NCBI RefSeq assembly: GCF_000013645.1
Contig: NC_007951.1
Span: forward strand, 1,612,001 to 1,676,000
Length of the DNA stretch: 64,000 nucleotides
Reading direction: 5' to 3'
From: Paraburkholderia xenovorans LB400
GTDB lineage: Bacteria > Pseudomonadota > Gammaproteobacteria > Burkholderiales > Burkholderiaceae
The position numbers and the translations under genes are program-made. Under the pieces are notes generated by a model. It did no database searches. It was given only the letters and a program-made list of their open reading frames with translations, and was not told where the DNA came from. Positions 1 through 10,923 of this stretch are shown here, one piece after another (the first letter of the stretch is position 1; every line of letters starts with the position of its first letter).

Positions 1-348
1 CTGGAAGAGATCGGCCGTCAGTATGTGTTGACGGCACGAGCCAAGGGTGCCCCGGAGCGCGACGTGCTGTGGAAACACGTGCTGCGCAACGCCGCGATTC
101 CATTGCTCACGGGCTTGCCCGCGGCCTTCGTCGGGGCGTTTCTGAACGGCAATCTGCTGATCGAAACGCTGTTCTCGCTCGACGGCATGGGCCAACTGTC
201 GTACGACTCGGTGATTCGCCGTGATTATCCGGTCGTGCTCGGATCGCTCTTTCTCTTCACGCTGATTGCCCTCGTAACCAAACTCATTGCTGACGTCTGC
301 TATGTCCTCGTCGACCCCCGCATCCAATTCAACCGCCTGGACCGCTGA
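1..348 (+). CDS. yejB: Peptide/microcin C-type ABC transporter permease YejB, C-terminal part
   Basis: The frame is open from the first base, so this is the last 115 residues of an inner-membrane permease whose start lies outside the window. The visible part begins in the conserved EAA loop (TARAKGAPERDVLWKHVLRN), which couples the permease to the ATPase. Two hydrophobic segments and the family-typical ending VDPRIQF follow. The next gene is YejE-like and the one after is a double ATPase, which is the yejBEF order. YejABEF imports oligopeptides and peptide antibiotics such as microcin C in enterobacteria. The binding protein YejA would be expected just upstream of the window. The reading frame overlaps the start of yejE. 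Confidence 0.9.
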   Translation: MEEIGRQYVLTARAKGAPERDVLWKHVLRNAAIPLLTGLPAAFVGAFLNGNLLIETLFSLDGMGQLSYDSVIRRDYPVVLGSLFLFTLIALVTKLIADVCYVLVDPRIQFNRLDR

Positions 349-1413
349 CGCGGCCGGCGCGGCGCACGCGGCGTCGCCGTCTCCGTGGCGGCGTACGTGG
401 CTGCGCTTCAGGCAGCAGCGTCTGGGCTACTGGAGCCTCGTGATCTTCGTGTCGCTGTTCGCGATCAGCCTGCTTGGCGAGGTGCTGTCCAACGACCGTC
501 CGTTGATCGTCCGTTACGACGGGCACTATTACTTTCCCATCGTGAAGGACTATCCGGAGACGCTGTTCGGCGGCGACTTTCCGGCGCGTGCGAACTACCT
601 CGATCCGTATATCCGTTCGCGGCTCGAATCGAACGGCAACTTCGCGATCTATCCGCCGAATCATTTCCACTACGACACGATCGACTATTTCGCCGCGCAT
701 CCTTATCCTGCGCCGCCCACCACGAGTAACTGGCTCGGCACGGATCAGTTCGGGCGCGACGTGCTGGCGCGACTGCTCTACGGCTTTCGTTTGTCGGTGT
801 TGATGGCGCTCGCGCTCACGGTGTCTGGAGTCGTGGTCGGCGTGTTGACCGGTGCGATACAGGGCTTTTATGGCGGACGTACCGATCTGATCGGCCAGCG
901 GTTGATCGAAATCTGGAGTTCGATGCCGGACCTGTATCTGCTGATCATCTTTGCGTCGATCTTCGAGCCCACGCTGTGGCTGCTATTCATCCTGCTGTCG
1001 ATGTTCGGCTGGCTCGTTCTGTCGGACTACGTGCGCGCCGAATTCCTGCGCAATCGTTCGCTCGATTACGTGAAGGCGGCGCGCACGATGGGGCTGAGCA
1101 ACTGGCAGATCATGTGGCGCCACGTTCTGCCGAACAGCCTGACACCGGTGATCACCTTTCTGCCGTTCCGCATGAGCGCCGCGATCCTGTCGCTGACCAG
1201 TCTCGACTTTCTCGGCCTCGGTGTGCCGCCGCCCACCCCGAGCCTCGGCGAGTTGTTGCAGGAAGGCAAGAACAATCTCGACGCGTGGTGGATCTCGATG
1301 TCGGCGTTTGCCGCACTGGTGATCACGCTGCTGTTGCTGACTTTCATGGGCGACGCTTTGCGCAACGCGCTGGACACACGCTCGCGCGGTTCGGCTTTCG
1401 GCGGAGGTCCGCG

Positions 1414-1417
<4 letters not shown>
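302..1417 (+). CDS. yejE: Peptide/microcin C-type ABC transporter permease YejE
   Basis: A 371-residue inner-membrane permease, partner of YejB. A first membrane span near residue 45 (YWSLVIFVSLFAISLLGEVL) is followed by a long periplasmic insert of about 100 residues, as in YejE and OppC-type permeases. The family motif NWLGTDQFGRDVLARLLYG leads into the transport domain, and the EAA loop is VKAARTMGLSNWQIMWRHVLPN. I chose the ATG at 302; a TTG at 287 would add five residues. The start overlaps yejB by 47 bases and the stop overlaps the yejF start as ATGA, so the three genes should be translationally coupled. Confidence 0.92.
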
Positions 1418-3085
<1,668 letters not shown>

Positions 3086-3093
<8 letters not shown>

Positions 3094-4522
3094 CGAACGT
3101 TGGGCGCAGGCCGCCCGCACGCTGAAAAGCCGCGCGGCATTCTGGTCGCTGCGCATAGTCGACGAACAGATCGACGATCATGAGATCCGCAACGATATCG
3201 CGCAACCGCTGCGCACGGTGCGGGATCGCGGAGCGATGCTGATCGCCTGGGTGGGCGCCGGCGCGGGTTATGCCGCAACCGCGAATCTGTCGGCCGCGGG
3301 CTTGCAGGCGGCGCTCGATATGGCCACTGCACGCGCAGAAGCGAGCGCGGCCTTGTCGTTGATCGACCATCGTGAAGTCGCGCGCCCGGCGGCGAGCGGT
3401 GAATACGTGTCGCCGAACGCGCAACATGCGTTGCCGGGCCGCGCCGAATGGCTCGACCGTTTGAGCGCTGAATGCGCCGCGGCCAATCTCGACGAAAGAA
3501 TCGTGGAGCGTGTGGCGGCGGTGCAGATCACGCATACGGATCAGCTCTACATGACGGGCGACGGCGTGCGGATCGACCAGCAATTCCGCTTCGTGATGCC
3601 GCAATTGAGCGTGGCCGCGCACGCGAACGGCGACACGCAGGTGCGCACGCTCGGCGGCAACTACGGCACGCTCGGGCAGGGCGGCATGGAAGTGCTGGCG
3701 CGCTTTAACTTCGAAGGTTCGGGCGCGCGCGTCGCCAACGAGGCGCTGCAATTGCTGGCCGCGCCGAATTGCCCCTCGGGCAGGCGCGACCTGTTGCTGA
3801 TGCCCGACCAGATGATGCTGCAGATTCACGAGTCGATCGGCCATCCGCTCGAACTGGACCGCATTCTCGGCGACGAGCGCAATTTCGCGGGCTGGAGCTT
3901 CGTCAAGCAGGACATGTTCGGTTCATACCGATACGGTTCCGAATTGCTGAACGTCACCTTCGACCCGGAGCTGCGCGAGGAAGCGGCAGCCTACGCGTTC
4001 GACGACGACGGCACCGAAGCGCACAAGCAGTACCTGATTCGCAACGGCGTGCTGGAGCGTCCGCTCGGCGGCGCGCTGTCGCAACAGCGCGCCCGCATGC
4101 CGGGCGTGGCGAATTCGCGCGCGTCGAACTGGAACCGGCCGCCTATCGACCGCATGGCGAATCTGAATATCGAGCCCGGCGAGAGCTCGCTGGAAGAGAT
4201 GATCGGCAACATCGAACACGGCATTCTGATGCGTACCAATACGTCATGGTCGATCGACGATCACCGCAACAAATTCCAGTTCGGCTGCGAGTTCGGTCAA
4301 TTGATCGAAAACGGCAAGCTCACGCAGATCGTCAAACAGCCGAATTATCGCGGCATTTCGGCGAATTTCTGGCGCAGCCTGAGCGCGGTGGGCAATGCGG
4401 CCACGCGTGAAGTGTATGGCACGTCCATGTGCGGCAAGGGTGAACCGGCGCAGATCATTCGCGTGGGCCATGCGTCGCCGGCCTGCGTATTCAGCAATAT
4501 CGATGTATTCGGAGGCGCATGA
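3086..4522 (+). CDS. TldD-like metallopeptidase subunit
   Basis: A 478-residue member of the TldD/PmbA family. TldD is the catalytic half of the TldD/TldE heterodimer, which trims unfolded or small peptides and matures or destroys modified peptide antibiotics such as microcin B17. The zinc motif HExxxH is present as HESIGH, and the third ligand, a cysteine near the C-terminus, is in TSMCGKGEP. The partner TldE-like gene follows with a start overlap. The ATG at 3086 overlaps the yejF stop by eight bases. Its place inside a yej operon suggests that it degrades imported peptides. This could be a paralogue of a housekeeping tldD elsewhere in the genome, so I give no symbol. Confidence 0.88.
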
Positions 4523-5883
4523 TGAGCCAGTTCATCTCTTCGCGCACCGCCACGTCGGTGGATTGGCAGCGGCATTTCACGGCGCTCGCCGACGCAATCG
4601 GGCGCCTGCAACAAGGTGGTGAAACCACGCTCAGTTCGTTCGCCGGCGAGCAGTCCGATTTCATTCGTTTCAATTCGGGCAAGGTGCGGCAGACCGGCAG
4701 CGTGTCGCAAGGCAAGCTGACCTTGCGTCTGATCGACGGCGCACGCCAGGCGTATTCCACGCTGACCGTGTGCGGCGATCTGCAACAGGATCTCGATGAA
4801 GTGAGCGCCGCGCTCGTCACCTTGCGGGAGGGGCTGCGCGACGCGGCGGACGATCCGCATCTGCTGTTCGACACGTCGAAATGGGAGCGAACCACGCAGC
4901 GTTCAGGCAAGCTGCCGGACCCTGACGGCTTGGCGAGTGTCGTCGCGCAATGTGCGCAAGGGCTGGATTTCGTGGGGTTTTACGCGGGCGGCACGATCGT
5001 GCGCGGTTTCGCGTCCACGAGCGGCAGCCGTGGCTGGTATGAAGTGGACAACTTCAATTTCAGCTGGTCGCTGTACGACCCGAGCGGCCGCGCGATCAAA
5101 ACGACCTACGCCGGCGACGACTGGAGCGACGCCGTGTTTGCGCGCAAAGTCGAACAGGCCGCGAACCGGCTTGCCGTGCTCGCGCGCGCGCCGCGCACGT
5201 TGGCGCCGGGACGCTACCGTTCCTATCTGGCACCCGCGGCGTTGTCCGAACTGCTCGGCGTCACCGCGTGGAACGGTTTTTCCGCTCGCGCGCAGGCGAG
5301 TTCACGCAGCGAGTTGTACAAGCTGCATGTGGGAGAAGTCGTAGTCGACCCGCGCGTGACGATCAGCGAAGATCTGAGTCTCGGCATCACGCCAGGCTTC
5401 AACGACGACGGCTATCTGCGCGACAGCGTCCCGTTGATCCAGGCTGGCCGCAGTGCGGAACGGCTGACCAACGCACGCAGTGCACGCGAATACGGCTTGA
5501 CGCCCAATGGTGCGCTCACCGGCGAGTCACCGGCCGCGCTTTCCATGCAGGCGGGCGATCTGCCGGAAGAAGACGTGCTGGCGAAACTCGGCACCGGGCT
5601 CTACATCGGCAATCTCTGGTACGTGAACTTCTCGGACCGCATGAATTGCCGCCTCACCGGCATGACGCGCTTCGCGACTTTCTGGGTCGAGAACGGAGAA
5701 ATCGTCGCCCCGCTCGAGGCCATGCGTTTCGACGACAGCCTGTACCGTTTGCTCGGCAGTGAACTCGAACAACTCGGCGCACAGGCCGAACTGCTTTTGA
5801 GCGACTCGACGTGGGGCGAGCGTGCCACGGGCGGCATGCAATTGCCCGGCATTCTGGTGAGGTCATTCGAATTGACGTTATGA
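4519..5883 (+). CDS. TldE/PmbA-like partner of the TldD-like peptidase
   Basis: A 454-residue TldD/PmbA-family protein without the HExxxH motif, as expected for TldE (PmbA), which shapes the narrow substrate channel but does not bind zinc. Family features include LGTGLYIGNLWYVNFSDR and the C-terminal GGMQLPGILVRSFEL. It overlaps the TldD-like gene at ATGATGA, and the second ATG at 4522 is an equally possible start. Such coupling fits the 1:1 heterodimer. The acetyltransferase gene begins eight bases after the stop. Confidence 0.87.
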   Translation: MMSQFISSRTATSVDWQRHFTALADAIGRLQQGGETTLSSFAGEQSDFIRFNSGKVRQTGSVSQGKLTLRLIDGARQAYSTLTVCGDLQQDLDEVSAALVTLREGLRDAADDPHLLFDTSKWERTTQRSGKLPDPDGLASVVAQCAQGLDFVGFYAGGTIVRGFASTSGSRGWYEVDNFNFSWSLYDPSGRAIKTTYAGDDWSDAVFARKVEQAANRLAVLARAPRTLAPGRYRSYLAPAALSELLGVTAWNGFSARAQASSRSELYKLHVGEVVVDPRVTISEDLSLGITPGFNDDGYLRDSVPLIQAGRSAERLTNARSAREYGLTPNGALTGESPAALSMQAGDLPEEDVLAKLGTGLYIGNLWYVNFSDRMNCRLTGMTRFATFWVENGEIVAPLEAMRFDDSLYRLLGSELEQLGAQAELLLSDSTWGERATGGMQLPGILVRSFELTL

Positions 5884-5890
5884 GTTGCCT

Positions 5891-6472
5891 ATGGATCGAC
5901 AGGAAAAAACAGAATCAAAACCCGGCGGCTTGCCCGAGGGACTGACGCTGCGCGCATTGCGCGTGGCGGACACGGAACAGTTTCACGCCATGCTGCAAAT
6001 GCCCCTGGCGATGAACGGCAATCCGCAGGTGCCGTTTCGTACCAGCGCCAGCACACGGGAGTACCTCGAAAAATTCGAGGCGCCCGGAGTCGCGATCGCG
6101 GCGACGGTCGGCGAGACGCTGGTCGGACAGGCGAGCCTCAGTCCTTTCAAGGGACGCCGCGCGCATGCCGCGTCGCTTGGAATCGGTGTTCACGACGAAT
6201 GGCAGCGGCGCGGCATCGGTCATGCGTTGATGGCCGAGTTGCTGGATCTCGCCGACAACTGGCTCGGCCTGCGCCGCGTCGAGTTGCATGTCTACACGGA
6301 CAACCACGCGGCACTCGCGCTCTATCGCAAGTTCGGCTTCGAGGCTGAAGCGCGTCAACGCGGTGCGGTATTACGCCGCGGCGTGCTGATCGACTGCTAT
6401 TTCATGGCGCGTCTGCGCGAGCCGGCGCCCTGGATGTCGCCACCTTCAGCCACCCGTGTCGCAGTGGAATAA
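5891..6472 (+). CDS. GNAT acetyltransferase, AaaT/YhhY-like (first of a tandem pair)
   Basis: A 193-residue cytosolic GNAT N-acetyltransferase. The acetyl-CoA loop is QRRGIGHALM, followed by LGLRRVELHVYTDNHAALALYRKFGFE and a C-terminal strand ending in YFMARL. This pattern is close to E. coli YhhY (AaaT), which acetylates free amino acids and some peptides. I chose the ATG at 5891 over the TTG at 5885. The gene sits eight bases after the TldE-like gene and four bases before a second, related GNAT gene, so it belongs to the same operon. The substrate is not visible. Acetylation of processed peptide toxins, as done by RimL/MccE-type GNATs, is an inference from context. Confidence 0.85.
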   Translation: MDRQEKTESKPGGLPEGLTLRALRVADTEQFHAMLQMPLAMNGNPQVPFRTSASTREYLEKFEAPGVAIAATVGETLVGQASLSPFKGRRAHAASLGIGVHDEWQRRGIGHALMAELLDLADNWLGLRRVELHVYTDNHAALALYRKFGFEAEARQRGAVLRRGVLIDCYFMARLREPAPWMSPPSATRVAVE

Positions 6473-6476
6473 GACC

Positions 6477-7025
6477 ATGAACGAAACAAGGTTGCCGGAC
6501 GCGCCCGTACATTACAAATGTATTATGGTGCGCGCGCTCGAATCGTCGGACATGGAGGCGTTCGCCGAGATCATGAGCTTGCCCGGCGTGCGGCGCGGCA
6601 CACTGTCGGTCGGCTATCGCAGTCCTGAACAACTCGCGGCATGGTATGAGCGGCGCCTCAAGACCGGCGTCAATGTGTGCGCCGTGATCGGCGAGCGGGT
6701 GGTCGGCCACGCCAGCCTGGAGATTCACGCGCAGAGCCGCTCGCACAGCGCGCATTTGGGTCTCGCGGTGCACGATGCGTATCATGGCCGCGGCGTCGGC
6801 TCTGCGCTTCTGCAAAGCCTGATCGATTGCGCGGATGCGGCGCTCGGTTTGCGCCGCATCGACCTCACGGTGTTTTCGGACAACGCGCCGGCCATCGCGC
6901 TGTATCGCAAGTCCGGTTTTGTCGAAGAAGGTGCTTCACGCGGTTTTGCCTTGCGCGACGGCGTGCTGGCCGACGTGCTGCATATGGCACGCCTCGTCGA
7001 CGCTCCGCGCTTCCAGACAAACTGA
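6477..7025 (+). CDS. GNAT acetyltransferase, AaaT/YhhY-like (second of a tandem pair)
   Basis: A 182-residue GNAT N-acetyltransferase related to the preceding gene product. The acetyl-CoA loop is HGRGVGSALLQ, followed by LGLRRIDLTVFSDNAPAIALYRKSGF and a final ADVLHMARL, again the YhhY/AaaT pattern. I chose the ATG at 6477, which follows the previous stop by four bases. The two proteins share layout and many residues in the second half but differ in the first half, where the acceptor substrate binds, so they probably have different substrates. Thirteen bases separate this gene from the RND pump gene. Confidence 0.86.
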   Translation: MNETRLPDAPVHYKCIMVRALESSDMEAFAEIMSLPGVRRGTLSVGYRSPEQLAAWYERRLKTGVNVCAVIGERVVGHASLEIHAQSRSHSAHLGLAVHDAYHGRGVGSALLQSLIDCADAALGLRRIDLTVFSDNAPAIALYRKSGFVEEGASRGFALRDGVLADVLHMARLVDAPRFQTN

Positions 7026-7038
7026 ACGGATTCTTTGA

Positions 7039-10000
7039 GTGCCATTTTTCTTCATCGACCGCCCGGTCTTCGCATGGATCGTCGCGCTCGCCATTGTCGT
7101 GGCGGGCGCGCTGGCTATTCCGCAACTGCCGGTGTCGCAGTATCCGCGTCTTGCGCCGCCGCGCATCGTGATCTCCGCCACGTATCCGGGTGCTTCGACC
7201 GAAGTCGTGGACGCCAACGTCGGCAGCATCATCGAGGAAAGTCTCGATGGCGCCGACAATATGCTGTACTACGAAACGACGAGCGACAGCCTGGGTGAAC
7301 TCGAAATCGACGCGACCTTCGCGCCCGGCACCAATCCCGATCTCGCGCTGGTGGACATTCAGAACCGGCTCAAGCAGGTCGAGCCGCGCTTGCCGCAGCA
7401 GGTCGTGCAGCAGGGCATCAGCGTGTTCAAGGCGGCCAACACGTTCCTGATGCTGGTGGCGCTCACCTCCACGGACGGCACGCGCGACTCCGTGCAATTG
7501 AGCGATTACCTGAGCCGCTACGTGTTGCGCGAACTGAAGCGCGCGCCAGGCGTGGGCTCGGCCCAGCTCTGGGACGCGGACGAAGCGCTGCGCATCTGGC
7601 TCGATCCGATGAAGCTGCGCGAATACGGCCTCGGCGCCGCCGAAGTGAACGCCGCCATTGCCGCGCAGAATGCGACCGTCACGGCCGGAACGCTGGGTGA
7701 CGCGCCGTTCGTGCCGGGCCAGCAACTCACCGCCTCGGTAAGCGTGAAAGGGCAATTGATCTCGCCGGCCGAATTTGGCCAGATCGTGCTGAAGGCGCGG
7801 CCGGACGGTTCGGCCGTGCGCCTGCGCGACGTCGCGCGGGTCGAAGTCGGGCGCGACAATTACTCGTTCTATTCGCGCCTGAACGGCAAGGCCGCGGCGA
7901 CGGTCGGGATTCAACTCGGGCCGCGCGGCAATGCGCTCGAAACGTCGAATGCGATTCGTGCGCGGCTTGCCGCGTTGTCGAAAGGATTGCCGTCGGGCGT
8001 CTCCATCGAGATCCCGTTCGACAACGCGCATTTCGTGCAGATTGCAATTCACGAGGTGCTCGTCACGCTCGCGGAAGCGGTGGTGCTGGTGTTCTTCGTC
8101 ATGTGGTTGTTCCTGCGCGATCTGCGCTACACGCTGGTGCCGACCGTGGTGATTCCGGTCACGCTGATGGGCGCGTTTCTCGCCATGTACGCGTGCGGTC
8201 TGTCGATCAACGTGTTCACCCTGTTCGGCCTCGTGCTCGCCATCGGGATTCTCGTCGACGACGCGATCGTGGTGGTGGAGAGCGTGCACCGCGTGATGGA
8301 AGAAGAGGGCCTGCCGCCACGCGAGGCTACCCGCAAGGCGATGTCGCAGATCGGCGGGGCGATCGTCGGCGTGACCGCGGTGTTGACGGCCGTGTTCGTG
8401 CCAATGGCGTTTTTCCCCGGCGGTGTGGGCGGTATTTACCGGCAGTTCGCGGTGGCCATGATCGCGTCGATGCTGGTGTCGTCGTTCATGGCCTTGTCGC
8501 TGACGCCCGCGTTGTGCGCAAATCTGCTGAAGGCGCACACGCAGTCGGTGCGTCAACGTGATGCGCGCCGCGGCGTTCTGGGTTTCGCGGCGCGCGCGGC
8601 AAGCCGCTTCACATCCGGTTTCGATCGTGCGGCGCGTGGCTATCGCGGCTTGACCGCGCGCACGCTGCGCCGCATCGGCCCGATGCTGGCGGTCTACGCG
8701 GTGCTGGTCGGCGTGTGCGGTCTGCTCTACTGGCAGATGCCCGGCGGTTTTCTGCCGAGCGAGGACCAAGGCCAGTTGCAGGTAATGGTGCAATTGCCCG
8801 CGGGCGCCACCCAGGCACGCACGCTGGCCGTGGTGGAGCGCGTGGAAAAGATTCTGCATGCGGAGCCCGCCATCGCCAACGTGACGAGTGTGATTGGCTG
8901 GAGCTTTTCGGGCAGCGGTCAGAACGTGGCAATGGGCTTTGTCGAACTCAAGGACTGGGGCAAGCGCGACGTCGACGCACTCGCTCTGCGCGACCGGCTC
9001 AATGCAAAGTTCGACAGGATTCTGGATGGCAACGTGGAGGCGCAATTACCGCCTTCGGTGCCGGGCGTCGGGCACTCGGACGGTTTCGTGTTCCGTCTGG
9101 AGGATCGCGGCGGCGTGGGGCTCGACGCGCTGAAGGCCGCGCGCGAGCAACTGTTCACGCAGGCCAGGGCGAGTCCGGTGCTGGCGTCCGTGCATTCCGA
9201 GGACCTGCCCGACGCGCCGCGCGTCGAGCTGATCGTCGACCGTGCAAAAGCGTATGCGCTCGGCGTGTCGTTCGATCGTATCGCCGACGTGCTGGGCAGC
9301 ACCTTCGGCTCGACCTATATCGACGATTTCCCCGCCGGTGGCCGCATGCGTCGCGTGATGATCGCCGCCGACGCCGCCACGCGCATGACCGAAGACGACC
9401 TGCTGGCGCTCGCGGTGCCCAACGCGACGGGCGGCATGGTGCCGCTCTCGGCCATCGCGACGCGCCAGTGGACGATCGGCCCGGTGATGCTGACACGCTA
9501 CAACGGTTATCCGTCGCTCGACGTGAGCGGTCACGCGGCGCCCGGCTACAGTTCCGGCGCGGCGATGGCGGAGATGGAGCGGCTCGCCGCTGCGTTGCCG
9601 GTCGGCGTGCAGTACGACTGGGTGGACGCGGCGCGCGAGGAAACCGCGGCCGCGAAACTCACGCCGCTGCTGATCGGCCTTTCGTTATTGGCGGTCTTCA
9701 TGGCGCTGGCGGCGCTCTATGAAAGCTGGACGATCCCGTTGGCCGTGCTGATGGTCGTGCCGCTCGGCGTGATCGGCGCGGTCGCCGCGGTGCTGTTGCG
9801 CGGCATGCCCAACGACGTGTACTTCAAGGTCGGCATGATCACGGTGATCGGCCTCGCGGCGAAGAACGCGATCCTGATCGTGCAGTTCGCCCGCGATCTG
9901 CATCAGCGTGGCCTGCCGTTGACGCGTGCGGTGGCCGAAGCCGCAGGCGCGCGCTTCCGGCCGATCGTGATGACCTCGGCGGCGTTTCTGCTCGGCGTCG

Positions 10001-10245
10001 TGCCGCTGGTGGTGTCGAGCGGCGCGGGCGCCGAAAGCCGTCGCTCGATCGGCACCGGCGTATTCGGCGGCGTGCTGGCAGCCACGCTGTTCGGGCTGGT
10101 ATTCGCGCCGGTCGCATTCCATGCGGTCGCGTCGCTCACGCACGGCCGGCGCCGGCTTGCGCAACTGCATCGCAAGCGCGAGGAGCGGCGGTTGCGCCGT
10201 GCCACGATCGAACGCGCGCCGCTCGACGAATCGCCGACGGCCTGA
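7039..10245 (+). CDS. AcrB/MexB-family RND efflux transporter (HAE1)
   Basis: A 1068-residue inner-membrane proton/drug antiporter of the HAE1 RND family, which pumps amphipathic compounds from the inner membrane and periplasm through a three-part complex. It starts at a GTG with the typical N-terminus PFFFIDRPVFAWIV. The proton-relay acids are D407 and D408 in TM4 (GILVDDAIVVVE), the same numbering as AcrB, and the TM10 lysine is K942 (AAKNAILIVQFA). Length and two large periplasmic loops are normal for the family. No membrane-fusion or outer-membrane partner gene is adjacent, which is unusual. It closes the yej-tld-GNAT transcription unit. Confidence 0.93.
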   Translation: MPFFFIDRPVFAWIVALAIVVAGALAIPQLPVSQYPRLAPPRIVISATYPGASTEVVDANVGSIIEESLDGADNMLYYETTSDSLGELEIDATFAPGTNPDLALVDIQNRLKQVEPRLPQQVVQQGISVFKAANTFLMLVALTSTDGTRDSVQLSDYLSRYVLRELKRAPGVGSAQLWDADEALRIWLDPMKLREYGLGAAEVNAAIAAQNATVTAGTLGDAPFVPGQQLTASVSVKGQLISPAEFGQIVLKARPDGSAVRLRDVARVEVGRDNYSFYSRLNGKAAATVGIQLGPRGNALETSNAIRARLAALSKGLPSGVSIEIPFDNAHFVQIAIHEVLVTLAEAVVLVFFVMWLFLRDLRYTLVPTVVIPVTLMGAFLAMYACGLSINVFTLFGLVLAIGILVDDAIVVVESVHRVMEEEGLPPREATRKAMSQIGGAIVGVTAVLTAVFVPMAFFPGGVGGIYRQFAVAMIASMLVSSFMALSLTPALCANLLKAHTQSVRQRDARRGVLGFAARAASRFTSGFDRAARGYRGLTARTLRRIGPMLAVYAVLVGVCGLLYWQMPGGFLPSEDQGQLQVMVQLPAGATQARTLAVVERVEKILHAEPAIANVTSVIGWSFSGSGQNVAMGFVELKDWGKRDVDALALRDRLNAKFDRILDGNVEAQLPPSVPGVGHSDGFVFRLEDRGGVGLDALKAAREQLFTQARASPVLASVHSEDLPDAPRVELIVDRAKAYALGVSFDRIADVLGSTFGSTYIDDFPAGGRMRRVMIAADAATRMTEDDLLALAVPNATGGMVPLSAIATRQWTIGPVMLTRYNGYPSLDVSGHAAPGYSSGAAMAEMERLAAALPVGVQYDWVDAAREETAAAKLTPLLIGLSLLAVFMALAALYESWTIPLAVLMVVPLGVIGAVAAVLLRGMPNDVYFKVGMITVIGLAAKNAILIVQFARDLHQRGLPLTRAVAEAAGARFRPIVMTSAAFLLGVVPLVVSSGAGAESRRSIGTGVFGGVLAATLFGLVFAPVAFHAVASLTHGRRRLAQLHRKREERRLRRATIERAPLDESPTA

Positions 10246-10923
10246 GGACCGCTCCGGCCGCGCTTCGTTCACGCGCGCCGGGGTTGCGAGGCGCGTGTAA
10301 TCCTCTGAAGATTGCGCCCGTCTCCTTTGGAAAAACTTTTTCAGGTCAGACGTATAAATACGCGATGTTTCAATATAGAAACGTTTTTAGATGTTCGAGA
10401 AAAGCGTTTATAAAACCCTAATCGGCATCGGTTCTATAAATACTGGCCGGGCGGCATTCGTGCCGACGTTAAATTCCCGGTTTGCGAATAAAGCCGCTAT
10501 GGAACGGTCATTATCTGCGAGGTTTGGAGTTCAGGTTTGAAACACTTCTGGCAGCCGCCGCGACACACTCAGGTCACAAAGCCGCGCGCCTAACAGAAGC
10601 GCAAGCCGTGCGTGATGATGCCCCGGAAGCAAGGCTGCAAGCCGTTGTCGGCGCTGAAGCGGAAAATTCGCGCCGGCATGATTCACTGCCGCGACGGCAG
10701 AGCCGGGGTGAGACATATGAAACGCGGGATAATGGTTTTCTTCATACATTCCGAATCCCGATAGTATTTGTTTTTCAAATTTACTATAGCGAGGTGTTCG
10801 GCTAACATCACGCTTAATCCGTTAAGCGGCATAGTTCGCAATCACCACTTTCATAATCATTGCGCTCATATCGGCCGCCGACGGAATCGGGGTCCACAAT
10901 GTACGACAGTCTGGGGAAATATC
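10246..10923. other. Long intergenic region with AT-rich palindromes, no gene seen
   Basis: About 680 bases with no convincing coding frame; the open frames on both strands lack family features. The stretch from about 10320 to 10520 is much richer in A+T than its surroundings. It holds a perfect palindrome CGTAT-AA-ATACG (10351-10362) and, five bases later, GTTTC-AATATA-GAAAC (10367-10382). A second AT-rich patch lies just before the regulator gene (about 10740-10860). The region probably carries the promoter and binding sites of the downstream GlxA-type regulator, but I cannot place a -35/-10 pair with confidence. Confidence 0.5.

Noticed and set aside
10482..10805. A 107-codon + strand frame in the gap before the GlxA-type gene
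   Set aside because: No ribosome site, no family likeness and composition of non-coding DNA.
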